Origin: Pomphorhynchus laevis
Taxonomy: Eukaryota; Acanthocephala; Palaeacanthocephala; Echinorhynchida; Pomphorhynchidae
Length of the DNA: 64,000 bases
Direction: 5' to 3'
Assembly (NCBI GenBank): GCA_012934845.2
Contig: WNNJ02003144.1
Coordinates: 1 to 64,000, forward strand
Shown: positions 1 through 34,770 of the stretch, in pieces
How positions within the stretch are numbered: position 1 is the stretch's first letter
Layout: each line of letters starts with the position of its first letter
The notes under the pieces: model-generated
What the model saw: the letters and a program-made list of their open reading frames with translations, nothing else
Database searches by the model: none
What the model was told of the DNA's origin: nothing
Position numbers and translations under genes: made by a program

Positions 1-628
1 TAATAAATATAACAAACAAAAAAAAATATTAAAAGAATTTATTATCGATAATAAATTTTTATCTTTAATAAATTATAATTACACTTGAAAAGTGTAAATA
101 GGAAATGAAAATAAAAGCGTAAAAATTTATATATAAATTTATAAAATAAATTTATAGATAAATTTTTTTAATAAATTATTAATAATAATTTAATCTTTAC
201 TCACATTATTCTCAATAAAAATTTAATCAATCTGCTTCTTATTTCGATTATGTTTATTATTTTGTTCTTTTTCGATTATTTTTATGCTTATATTTTCATT
301 TCATATTTGCCTTTTTTCATTTTGATTGTTCCAATTTTATTACATAAATCATTTTGATTTCGATATGCACTATCCGTTGAGAAAATGATTGATCGAAAAA
401 CAATTGACCAATAATATGCACTATACATCGAAACACGATTGATCAACGATCGTTACGATTTATTTCTTAGTATATCTCATTTTGACATCAGTCATTTATT
501 GATAAATTAGACAAAAAATACATCAGTCATTTATCCTCGTATATTTTAATTATTAAACTGATATATTCATTAATATGGCTCATTATTTACTGACACATTT
601 TGCGGTTTTATAATATTTTTATGTTTAG
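1..628. other. AT-rich, presumed upstream PHKB intron
   Basis: No exon, RNA gene or recognisable repeat was seen. The stretch ends in a pyrimidine-rich acceptor (AG at 627-628) for the first visible PHKB exon. Confidence 0.5.
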
Positions 629-24259
<23,631 letters not shown>

Positions 24260-25150
24260 CATCAATACATGTAGGAACTAGTTGTGATTTGTTTCCATCG
24301 TAGCATTGATAGTATTTAAAAAGCCGTTTTATTTTCTGTTAACATAAATTGCTTATTTTGAAAAAAAGGTTTGTTTTAAAAATTATTTTAAATTGAATTT
24401 CAGATGGATTATACAATTATTTAATCATATACGCAAATGTATCTTACTTTTGTAAGGAACATCAATATTCCTATAGCATTGATATTTTATAATTGATACT
24501 TTAAATTTAGTTATTTAATTTTCTTATAGTACAATGTTCTGGAAGGCGTGTCATTTTCATTTCGACGTGGTCGGCATCACCATGAATTTGAATCAACAGC
24601 TTTTCCGTTAATTTTACAGAATAATTGCGTAATTTTCTCTTCCTATCTTCGTTAATAATTTACTACCATTTCGTATTTTTTGCAAAATCTTAAATCAGTT
24701 GACGGTATATATCAGTTATTGCTATTTTTATACAATTTATGACATGTTTAGATATTTCTAACTAAAAATTCCTTAAATTATATAATTAATATCAAATTAG
24801 ATATTAAATAATGAATATTTAAATTTTAAAATATAACTTGTATTTTTATAACCAATAACTTTCAACATGAGGTTCGATTGCAGCGCATAATTTTATCATG
24901 GGTTAAACCGGTGTATTTTCCCTATCTAGTCATAATGTATCAGGGTGTGGAATATTTGGATATCGAAGGAATATTGTTCGAATAAATAACAAACTAGAAC
25001 GTGGGGGGGGGCATTTGTTAAAATTAAATGTTCAAGAACATGCTAAACTCTTTCATATTTTTTACATCGAGTAGAAAATTCGTGGAATAACTTTTCAAAG
25101 GCTATATTGGCGTTTGTGATCTAACACAATTTTGATGGCTAAATGAATCG
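24260..25150. other. PHKB 3' flank, no gene recognised
   Basis: No canonical AATAAA was seen close to the PHKB stop. 24540-24610 is GC-richer with a TTCTTATAG acceptor-like string but no supported coding. A run of nine G lies at about 25003-25011. Confidence 0.35.
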
Positions 25151-25510
25151 GGTCGAGCAAACGAATAGCTTAAAGTTTGATTAAAAACGATGAATTTGAT
25201 AAATCAAATCAGCTAACTGAGTCTGTTTTTCAAAATAATTATAAATAATTATAATATTTTATATAACTTATATCAAGTTAATGTTATAAACTAAAATTTA
25301 AAATAAAATTCAATTTTTATGAATTTACCTATAAATAACGGACGGTGTATCAGAATAAAGATTAGAGGTCATCAAGAGTAAGATATTATCAGGTTTTGGC
25401 GTCTTATTCTTTGACCCGACATAGCAGCGAGGCCCAATACATGCTTATGAGGTATTGCCTCTTATGAAATTAGATTATTTAGTGTATCTTTTACTAATCC
25501 AAAGCATATT
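25150..25510 (+). repeat. PLE-terminal structured repeat
   Basis: Begins with the ATAAATCAAATCAGCTAACT edge (about 25199) and continues through GTGTATCAGAATAAAGATTA, AGAGGTCATCAAGAG and CGACATAGCAGCGAGGCCCA to the AATACATGCTTATGAGGTATT hairpin. The ~45 bp before the edge (GAATCGGGTCGAGCAAACGA) also precede the copy near 23900. Confidence 0.75.
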
Positions 25511-25805
25511 GTTTATTATCCATCCATAAAAATTGTTTGCTTAAGAGTTTTAATTTATTTTTTAACAATATTTTGTTGATTTATATATTGTAAATTTAAT
25601 ATTTTAATGATAATTTAATGATGTATATTCTACATTATAAGAAAAAGAAAAAATCATTAAACTTGATTTATAAATTAGCAGAAAAATAATTTTATATCGA
25701 GAATACATAGTTTCAGTATTTCTGACAGTTATATTTCAGGAAAAACAGTTATATTTCAGTTATATTTTTATATTTATTTTTCAACAATATTTTGTTGATT
25801 TATAT

Positions 25806-26156
25806 ATTTTACTATTTTTGTTTGGCTAGATACCGAAATTTTTCGAAATTATTAATAATTCTAATAACTCGTTTAAGGCCGTATAATAATCTTAATGTAC
25901 TTAATATCAATCTATATATTCATCCGGGAATAAAATGGTTTTAACATTTTATTAATAAATGAATAATGTGCACTTATTTACTTATTTTGATGAATATACA
26001 CTTACCAAGATACCTACAATAAACGATTACAATGTAACTTTGGTATTTAAAAGATATTTAATAAATATTTAACATTTGTAGTTTACAACTTAGTAATTTT
26101 TGTTGAAACATTCAAAATAAACTGTTATATTTAAGATTTACTTCAATCTATTAAAT
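25806..26156. repeat. 350-bp dispersed repeat X, copy 1
   Basis: Nearly identical to 39090-39448 and partly to 40208-40373, including TCGTTTAAGGCCGTATAATA and GATACCTACAATAAACGATT. Non-coding and of unknown class. A separate 52-bp block ending in TCATTCTTATCCCTCTTCG follows at about 26203-26254 and precedes copy 2 at 38641-38693, so block order differs between the loci. Confidence 0.85.
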
Positions 26157-26379
26157 ACCTTATAAATAATAATTAATCTATTAAATAATAATATATTATT
26201 ATATTATTATCATGATAATATAATAATATCTGTCTTCATTCTTATCCCTCTTCGTAAGAATATTATGTGACAAATATTTGTCAAATATTTAACAAATATT
26301 TGTTAATATTTGTTAAATGGTCTTAACAATTCTGAAATATGAAAATAGCTGGTATATTAAATAAACATAAAATATAATA

Positions 26380-26700
26380 TAAAAGTTATAATGTAGTTAA
26401 ATAATATAATAATTTAATATAATTATATATAATGAGAATTATTATATAATTATTATATGATATAATTATTATAATTATATATAATTATATATAATTATAT
26501 TAATGAGATATTATAATGAATAATTTGAAGGTTTTGTCTCCACAGTTAAGGAATATATTTATCTAATTCTGAAACAAATATAAATCAGTTTTATTATTAT
26601 ATTATATATAATATAATAATATAATAATTATATTAATAATATATTATTATATTAATAATATATTATTTTATTAATAATATATTATCGTCAATATTATTAA
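26380..26700. repeat. Low-complexity AT tract
   Basis: Runs of TATAATTATATAATTATTAT and TTATTAATAATA. Similar tracts lie at 5640-5830, 52600-52800 and 59395-59475. Confidence 0.85.
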
Positions 26701-26852
26701 ATTATTAAATACTAATAGAATACAAAATCAACCATGTTAATTAAATACGAATAATTAATTAAATGATTTTACTTATAGATAATTAAAATATTAATTTAAT
26801 CTTAATTAAAATATATATAGAATTTAAGCGCTATTAATTTAATATATAATAG

Positions 26853-28346
26853 ATGATAGCCTTTCACACAATAACTGATCCTATAGATCGGATTATATTG
26901 AGTGAGCAAAATGTTACGACTTACATTGATTCAAAGTACGATGGGATCGGTAGTCTTTATATTTGTGAAAGGTATTTTGCTGTTGCCGTGCATTTGTATT
27001 TTTTACTGTTTGCTAGCTGTATAATTTGGAAAAAGAATGATGGAAGTGAACTTGGCTTGAATATCGGATATCCGGATATCAGTGTACACGCCATATCGTC
27101 TACAAAGTGTGAGGCATTTCCTCAACAATGCATTTATCTGTTATTAGAAAATACTAAACCAGAAGCAAATGAAATAATTCAAGGTATGATTTTGAAAATT
27201 TATAAAAAAAATTATTATATGATCATTAAATTATATTATATGATCAAATGTAAAATTAGACTATATTTCAAATAATATAAATTATGATTTAATTAATACA
27301 AATACATAATGACAAATACACCAACATAAACGAACTTCCAGGAAAGCTGTTATGTAATATTTTGGCTCAATAGCAGGACATAATATCTACTGCCGATACA
27401 TATAGATAAGCTCATAGACAATTATAATGTTGTAACCAACGCATCGAATTATCAATTGCTCAATTGCATTTTCAGCTAGTAACAAAAGCACAAAATAAAT
27501 GTGAACATACGGCCGCCATCTGCACATAGTGTTCTACCCGAAGAATATATAATATTAATGTTAATAAGACATTTTAAGTAATATATACAAACAGAATTTT
27601 AACTGTTTTACTTTATAAATCTGTAAAATATATTAATCAACTAATTCTTAATAAAGTTCTAGCCGTTTAAAGACCAAAATATTCAAAATGTCTATAACCA
27701 GATCGTTATTTAAGAACAATTCGTTGAGTAAAGTCTGGATACAAACATGATTATGTAATAATCATCTGTATTTATTGTGGAAAAACAGCTCTACTGTTTG
27801 ATCAATTGATCAAAGCTACTTACTTTGATGAACTACAATGCATTTTTGCAAACCGATATGATACAATAGTAATAACGACAATAACGTTATAGAAATTGAC
27901 GTAATGCGCTATCCTATACAATTCATATCCTGGGTCTACTTATTTGTGTTTACATATATATCGAGATAATAACACATTTGATGACTTTGCTTATATGGAA
28001 TATGCTTAAACTTAAATATTAATTAGCAACGGTAAAAGTTTAGATGAACAGAGCGGTGTGTCTCGTGTTGATAACGAAGAAAGTTTTGATCCAGCTAAAG
28101 TTCTGTCCTGTGAAATGTATCTCTGTCCGTATGACAAAGAACGTTTGATGCCTATATTCAGAGCAATAGCCAAAGGACAGTCATTAAATGCTGATACCGA
28201 TAACCTCGACCAATCCGATTCTTACAGAGAAGATGATTTTGAAGATGATATTGGTAATTAAATTTTTGTAGGATTTGTCCATAATTAATTCCGTTTTAGA
28301 ATATGATAACCCTGCGAAATATGGCCGATTTGATGATGCTGATTGA
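26853..28346 (+). CDS. CLNS1A: Methylosome subunit pICln
   Basis: pICln chaperones Sm proteins and presents them to the PRMT5 methylosome during snRNP assembly (cytosol). Exons: 26853-26971, 27017-27183, 28044-28253, 28300-28346 (TGA): 180 codons, all GT/AG, frame kept. The N-terminal PH-like fold is seen in GIGSLYICES (human GTGTLYIAES), IIWKKNDGSELGLNIGYPDI and SVHAIS; then EMYLCPYDKERLMPIFRAIA (human FRFVPSDKSALEAMFTAM), an acidic segment EDDFEDD, and the C-terminal GRFDDAD (human GQFEDADVDH), the conserved Sm-mimicking acidic tail. The human region between the acidic loop and the tail, about 55 residues, is missing, so this is a short form. A longer exon hidden in the 860-nt intron 2 cannot be excluded. 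The start is the first ATG in the frame. Confidence 0.93.
26972..27016 (+). other. 45-nt CLNS1A intron, in-frame and stop-free
   Basis: GTATTTTGC at the 5' end and TTTGCTAG at the 3' end. Splicing gives ICESCIIW, matching the family. If retained it adds 15 mostly hydrophobic codons without a stop. Confidence 0.85.
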
Positions 28347-29035
28347 CATTAAAAAGGCCTAACATTTATTCTGTTATGTTCACATGTATATCTTACTTAA
28401 TGAATCTTGCGAACACATTTATTTTTGACATATTACTTGCAATTTAAAATAGTTCACTTATTTACATATTACATACTTTATTCTAACGATTAAATAACTT
28501 ACGCATAACTCAGAAAGTTCTTTTGATAAAAGATTATATGCATATAGATCGCATAGATAATATATCTATAGTTTAGAGGAAATTTTGAACTCAGTTTCAA
28601 AGAATAGTTGAATATATAATTAGAGGTAAAAATTATAAACTTTCAATGATATTCATTTTACCATTTTGGCAATATCAAAATGGAATAATATTAAACGATA
28701 CTCAATTACACCTAGCATTACACCCGATACTCAATTACATATTATATTTGCATTTTATTATATTTGAATATGGCTAAACTTCACTTTCAAATCACGAATT
28801 TTAATATTTTCAATGTAATTCATTAGTTTATAAAACATTTATATTGACTCATTCGGATGCAACCCTTTCCTCACTTAATCGAGGTTACATATTTTTTACT
28901 ATATAGGAATTTAGAAATGTAAATTTATTTATTTTAATGAATTTTTAACCAATTAATTATTATTGAACTGTTTAATAATTCAGTATTTTTATTAAATCAA
29001 TGAAAGAATTACCGTAATAATCATATTTTCTCACT

Positions 29036-30155
29036 AAAATATGCTGTTGATGACTTGAAAAAGTAAATAAAATAACTCAGTCAATTTTTATACTTTTAAA
29101 ATTAAATGCTTGGATGTATTCAATCAAATTACTGAAGGTGGATAAATTGTCTTTCGTAAAACTTTCGTACAAGTCCGCAAAGTCTTTTTTTACCTGCCTA
29201 TACGAAAAGTAGACTCAAAGTCAAATAGAATATATGGATTTTTGAAATTTTGCTAGTCAACTTGACTATTAATAGCACTTGAAACATAGTATAAGATATC
29301 ACTCATAGTATTATTTTTTTCTAATTTACGTTAGACAAAGTATTAGTTATTAACGTTCTTACAATCTGATGATGAATGCAGTTGCATTCGAAAATTCATT
29401 AAATAAATTATGTTTCCTTGCTCTTCAACTTCTAAAACAATTGTTTATAAGCGAGAGTTATATCTTCAAGAGTATTATTATTGCACTTAAAGCATAGAAT
29501 GGTACTTCAAGTCGTAGTATTAATATTCCATTATTTTTTTCAATGCTTACCTATCTTTTTGTAATGCGTATTCAAATCACATCTGAAGTTATTGTGTCTT
29601 CCTAATGTGGTGAAATATAGATTTTATATAAAAAGTCAAATATATTTCTATCTGGGTAAACTCAAAACTTTTGTTGAAGAAAATATAACCCATGATAATA
29701 ATTGAGTATGCGTATTTTGTAATAAATGTAATAATATAAATATAATAATATTAAATGAATTAACCTATTCGTTCTATTAGTCACAGATATGATAAATGGC
29801 ATATTATTTGAGTTTATTAATTGAGTTTAGAAAAAATATATCAATTACCTTATATTAAATTAAAATTAGAGGTCGTCCGAATGGACTGTATGTTATCAGC
29901 TTTCGGGCCCTATTCCTCGACTCAACATAGCAGTGGGCCAGACGCATGCTAATAACGTATTTCTCTAGACTTTATGTGATTGCTTAGATTACTATCTCAT
30001 TCTAACGACGAGTTACAACACAGTCTTAAGACATTTAACATGTCCAAGTAAGGTAGCATTAATCTATTGTGGATTATTTATCTAATCATTTAAAGTATAT
30101 TCTGATATTGTGTTTATATGTCAATATTGAAATTTTCTAATCTAACAAAAATATA
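29036..30155. repeat. 1.12-kb segmental duplication, copy 1
   Basis: Nearly identical (a few percent differences at most by eye) to 35842-36960. It holds no protein-coding exon that I recognise, but includes a PLE-terminal repeat (about 29865-29985) and the CTGATGA...GAAA hairpin at 29366-29393. Confidence 0.95.
29366..29393 (+). ncRNA. Hammerhead-like box hairpin (degenerate)
   Basis: CTGATGA, one extra T, stem GAATGC-AGTT-GCATTC, then GAAA. The extra base and lack of a visible stem I make self-cleavage unlikely. The same layout with a different stem occurs at 42560-42587 on the minus strand, and an identical duplicate at 36172-36199. Confidence 0.4.
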
Positions 30156-30585
30156 ACTAAGACTCGAGAATCTTAAAACTTAAGATTTTTTACAACCCAG
30201 TATTGTTATAAACCGATTATAACATACATTGTATTAGAATTGAAATTATAAATAATTAAGATGAACTGATATGTTATCAGTTATCGGCTTCTATTACCAT
30301 TTAAAAGTATATATCAATATATACTATATTTTTTTAATGTGACTAAGTAGCATAAATATACTCTCCATGTATATATAAAAATAAATTAAAGGGCTAGTTG
30401 ATTTAACACTTTGAATATTTGTAGATAATATCCTACGGATTAGAAGAAAGATTGGTCTCTTTTATATTAATGTCTTAATATTTAGGATTAATATACCATG
30501 TTTAAAAAATAAAAATTAGAGGTTAAAATATAAATTTGAGGTCATCAGGATGAACTATGCACTGATAAGAGTTCAATTTTATCAT

Positions 30586-31287
30586 GGTCCAATTATATTT
30601 TGTTGAGATATTTCCGGACCTCATCGACTAACTTGTATTTTAGCCGGCTACATAATAGCTTCAGCTATCAGGTCGCATTACGACTGAAAGCATGCTGTCC
30701 AGACAACTCCACAGGGCGGGACTCATCAGTGGACGTCCCTGTATCATCGTTGTTTCGTCCCTCAGCATGCACTATATTGACGATAAACATGGTGGTCCTC
30801 CATCAGATTGAAATGATGCATTGAAATCGTCTTGTTGGTAGTCGGTTGAATTTTTATTTTGTTGAGATATTTCCGGACCTCTTCGACTAACTTGTATTTC
30901 AGCTGGCTACATAATAGCTTCAGCTATCAGGTCGCATTACGACTGAAAGCATGCTGTCCAGACAGCATGCTTAATAAAAATTCAACCGACTACCAACGAG
31001 ACGATTTCAATGCATCATTTCAATCTGATGGAGGACCACCATGTTTATCGTCAATATAGTGCATGCTGAGGGACGAAACAACAATGATACAGGGACGTCC
31101 ATTGATGAGTCCCGCCCTGTGGAGTTGCCTGGACAGCATGCCTTCTGTCATAATGCGACCTGATAGCTGAAGCTATTATGTAGCCAGCTAAAATACAAGT
31201 TAGTCGAAGAGGTCCGGAAATATCTCAACAAAATAAAAATTCAACCGACTACCAACAAGACGATTTCAATGCATCGGTCCAATTATA
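30586..31287. mobile_element. Tandem/inverted 265-bp-unit element with 12-bp target-site duplication
   Basis: The direct repeats GGTCCAATTATA (30586-30597 and 31276-31287) flank a 678-bp body. The body has one full unit (about 30598-30856), a partial direct copy (to about 30970), then a full inverted unit (about 30972-31233) and the start of another inverted copy. The turn-round point is the hairpin GCATGCTGTC-CA-GACAGCATGC (30951-30972). Each unit carries CTGATGAGTCCC and GGGACGAAAC, the two hammerhead core boxes, but in swapped order about 22 nt apart. The element sits inside an old PLE-terminal repeat. Size, tandem units, ribozyme boxes and TSDs fit small animal retrozymes (inference). Confidence 0.8.
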
Positions 31288-31799
31288 GTTAAGAGTGTAC
31301 TGATTTAAAATCCTGTTCATCAACATAGTTGCTTCATGACTTTTATGCAATTGAATTAGTGCTTTATTAATCAGATCAGCGTATTTTCAATAAAAAAATT
31401 GTAGATATGTTTTGCTACATATTTTGTAATAAAATATTGGAAATATCACGATATATCATGTTATAATTATAACTTAAAATTATTTATTACTCATCATTTT
31501 CATGTACCGATTAATATATAATATTCCATGTTTTAGAATAAAGGTTAGTGGTCATCAGGATGAACTGCTATGTTATCAGCATGAATTGCTATGTTATCAA
31601 GTTTCGAATATCAATAATCAATACTTTGAATAACCAGTAATTCTATACGTATTGCTTAACCATTTACAGTTTGACATTATGCACTTAGAGATTATATACT
31701 GTGATTATGTACTGAGATTATATACTCAAACATTATACACTTAAATATATCATATTTATTTATATTTATTTTTATATTTATTCTTATATATTTATTTAT

Positions 31800-34535
31800 T
31801 GTACGTAGACTCAGTTACCTGATCTGATTTATTAATTTCTAAGTGTAACTAAAATGTTTTTAAAAAACTTCAATTTTAAAAAATGCAGATATAAAAACTT
31901 AGATAATTTAAAATATAAAGCTCATTTTTTATCATTTGCTTATTTGTCTAAATAATTTAGTTAAAGTAAAAAAATATAAGGTGTCATAATATATTACATA
32001 ATTTCATTATATTATATATAGTGTAATATATAAAATATAATTTCAATATGATATATATAATATATAAAACATTCTAGAAACAAAATGCAATTGCAAAAGT
32101 CTTAATTTTGATAAAATAAATGAACATATATGCACTCGTATAATGTTTTATATATAGTGATGAAAGAGGTAAATTATAGTAATTTAAATGTAAACTCAGC
32201 ATATGACGGTGGTGATTTAAGTTTAGAAATAATTATTATAAGTCGTTGTTCTACATTGTATAAAAAATGTATAAAGGTTGAATTAGATAATACAATTTTA
32301 CCTATAATTTTTTAAATTTAAATGATTTAAATTCAAATGCTATCAAAAGGGTAAAAATAAAGATTAATTTCTTACTTTAGTAAGCTGATTAATAGTAAAA
32401 GCTTAAATACATCTAAGATAATTTGTAAAGATTATATATTTTATAAAATTAAAAATAAAATGAAAATAACAAATAATTATAAAAAGAAAGGTAAAATTAA
32501 TAAAGATATGTATAAAGAACTTACTAAATTAAAGGATAACTATATACTAACAACTATTGATAAAGCTAGTAATAACTTTGTCTTCATATGCAACAAGCTT
32601 TATTTTGATATACTGATGAAAGAGGTTAATTCTAATGATTTAAATGTAAATCCAACATATGAACGTAGTGAGTTGAGTTTAGAAACAATTATTACAAGTC
32701 ACTGCTCTATAATAGATAAGAAAGGTATAAAAATTGACTCAGATAATAAAACTATACCTATATTATATTGGAATCCAAAATTACATAAAAATCCAATAAA
32801 ACCTAGGTTCATATGTAGTGCGTTTAAATGTACATTAAAACCACTTTCTGTCTATATGAATAAAATATTTAAAGTAATTAAAGCACACTTTAAAAAATAT
32901 TGCAAGGTAATCGAAATTAATACTGGTATAAAACACTATTTCAGTATTAATTCTACAAAAGAATTTTTTGAACAGACAAAAGGAATAAATTTTCAAAATA
33001 TAAATACATATGATTTTAGTACGCTTTATACAAATCTAGATTTAGTAGATATTAAAGAAGCGTTAGTAAAATTAATTAATCTTATATTCAGTAAAAGATA
33101 TACATATATATGTTATAATAACTATAACTCATACCTTACGAAAATTAAACCATTTAGTAAATATAAATATATGGATAAAATTGTTATGTTAGAATCCTTG
33201 AATATTTTAATAAATCAAAATATTTAAGATAGGGACATCTATATTTAGACAAATTAAAGGTGTTCCAATGGTTGGTAATAGTAGCCCAATTATAGCTGAC
33301 TTATTTTTAATCTGTGCACCACTTTTACAACCTTAAGTTATGATCTGTATTTAGACCTTCTTCGGTCACCATACGATGTTAAAATACATCTAAACGATAT
33401 TAAGATGTGACTAGATAGATATATCAGATATATCAGATACATCAAATATATTGATGATATATGTGCATTCAACTCTAATAATTTTTATCCAACAGATGAA
33501 CAAATTTATCCAAGTAGACTTATTCTTAATAAAACCAATATTAATGATACAGAAGGTATATATTTAGATATGAACATTTAATTAACATCAATTAAAACTA
33601 CGATATCGTAAAGATGGCATATTTAAATTTACAAAAACAAATAATATTTTTACATGAGCATTCATGAATGCTATATAATATAAAATATGATACATTAAAT
33701 AATGAAATTTTAAGAATTGCAACAATTTGTAATAATATTATCTATCTTCAAAATCATTTAAATAATTTAATAGATGCATATTTTAATATTAATTATTATT
33801 ATTTAATTCTTAATTCTTAAATTATAATAATTATATTATTATAATTATACTAGGTTACTATAAAAATATCATCAAACAGAAAATAGTAAAATATATAAAT
33901 CAATACAATATTATTAAAAATAATTTTAAACTCTTAAGTTGGAAATTTTATATATGGATAATAAATAATATACTTTGTATGAGAATAAAATACAGATGAA
34001 ATATGATGAAATAAAATAAGATTAATCGTAAAATCGTAATTAAATACGATTAAAATAAGATATTATATAGTCAAATTTCATCAGAGGAAATACGCCATTA
34101 ACATGTATTTGGCCCCGCTGCTATGTTGGCTCAAGGAATTAGATCAAAAACCTGATAACATATCCGTGTCTTCTGATAACCTTTAATACTTATTCTAATG
34201 CATCGTATATTATTGATGATATAAATAATATACGGAATAAGGGCCGAAACATGATAGCATAACAGTTCCTTCTGATGATCTATAATCCTAAATATTATAC
34301 ACCGTCTGTTATTTATTAGACAATTCATAAGAATTAACTTTATTTTAAATTTTAATTTAAATTATATCGTTATATAAATTTAATTTATGTAATTAATTTA
34401 TTTAATTTATTTAATATTAAAATAAATTATATAAAATCTTATATAAATATTCATTATTTATTTTAAAATTATTATTTTTAATTTATATATGGTATAAAAT
34501 AAGTAGACACTGTTGGCTGATATGATAAATTCGTT
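31800..34535 (+). mobile_element. Penelope-like element A with terminal repeats
   Basis: An upstream terminal-repeat edge (TACGTAGACTCAGTTACCTG, about 31802) and a downstream terminal repeat (about 34060-34535) in the same orientation flank RT coding. A partial duplicate of an RT segment lies at 32130-32315 (MKEVNYSNLNVNSAYDGG) and a longer one at 32460-33227, with ILYWNPKLHKNPIKPRFICS (fingers) and INTYDFSTLYTNLD (palm motif A). Further on come IKGVPMVGNSSPIIADLF (motif B region), YI-DDIC (catalytic DD), EGIYLDMNI, and a thumb segment to about 33960. No GIY-YIG domain follows the RT. It is broken in several places. Confidence 0.85.
34060..34535 (-). repeat. PLE A downstream terminal repeat (two nested cores)
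   Basis: Reads on the plus strand from TCATCAGAGGAAATACGCC through GTATTTGGCCCCGCTGCTAT and ACCTGATAACATA to a TGTTGGCTGATATGATAAAT edge near 34510. A second core with GGGCCGAAACATGATAGCAT lies at about 34220-34340. The opposite strand corresponds to the solo copies listed elsewhere. Confidence 0.8.
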
Positions 34536-34770
34536 TATTGATCAAATAAATACTTTTACATAACAATGAATAAAACTTTTTTCGCGTCATTTTTCATTGT
34601 GTCTTGTATCTATTTGTGAAAAGTATAGTAGGTTTATTTATGTATAAAAACTTTTAATTTAATATAAATTTAAAAATAAGAATTATCCAAATAAGATATT
34701 AAAATGGCTAAATAAGTTGTTATAATTTTCAACAGTCGAATTGTTTCTTTGTCAATTTCAATAGACACAC

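Noticed and set aside
361-628. An additional PHKB exon before 629
   Set aside because: No segment with the expected PHKB sequence just upstream of SSxGxAKxALE was found; the preceding exon must lie outside the window.
24540-24650. Alternative terminal exon of PHKB after TTCTTATAG
   Set aside because: No similarity to the PHKB C-terminus, and the reading frame closes at once; exon 17 already ends the protein properly.
34060-34340. Hammerhead ribozyme in the PLE-terminal repeat (CTGATGA and GGGCCGAAAC strings on one strand)
   Set aside because: The boxes are not placed so that stems I, II and III can form; the GAAA is followed by the B' strand of another stem, and CTGATGA lies in an outer stem. 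Kept only as a structured repeat.
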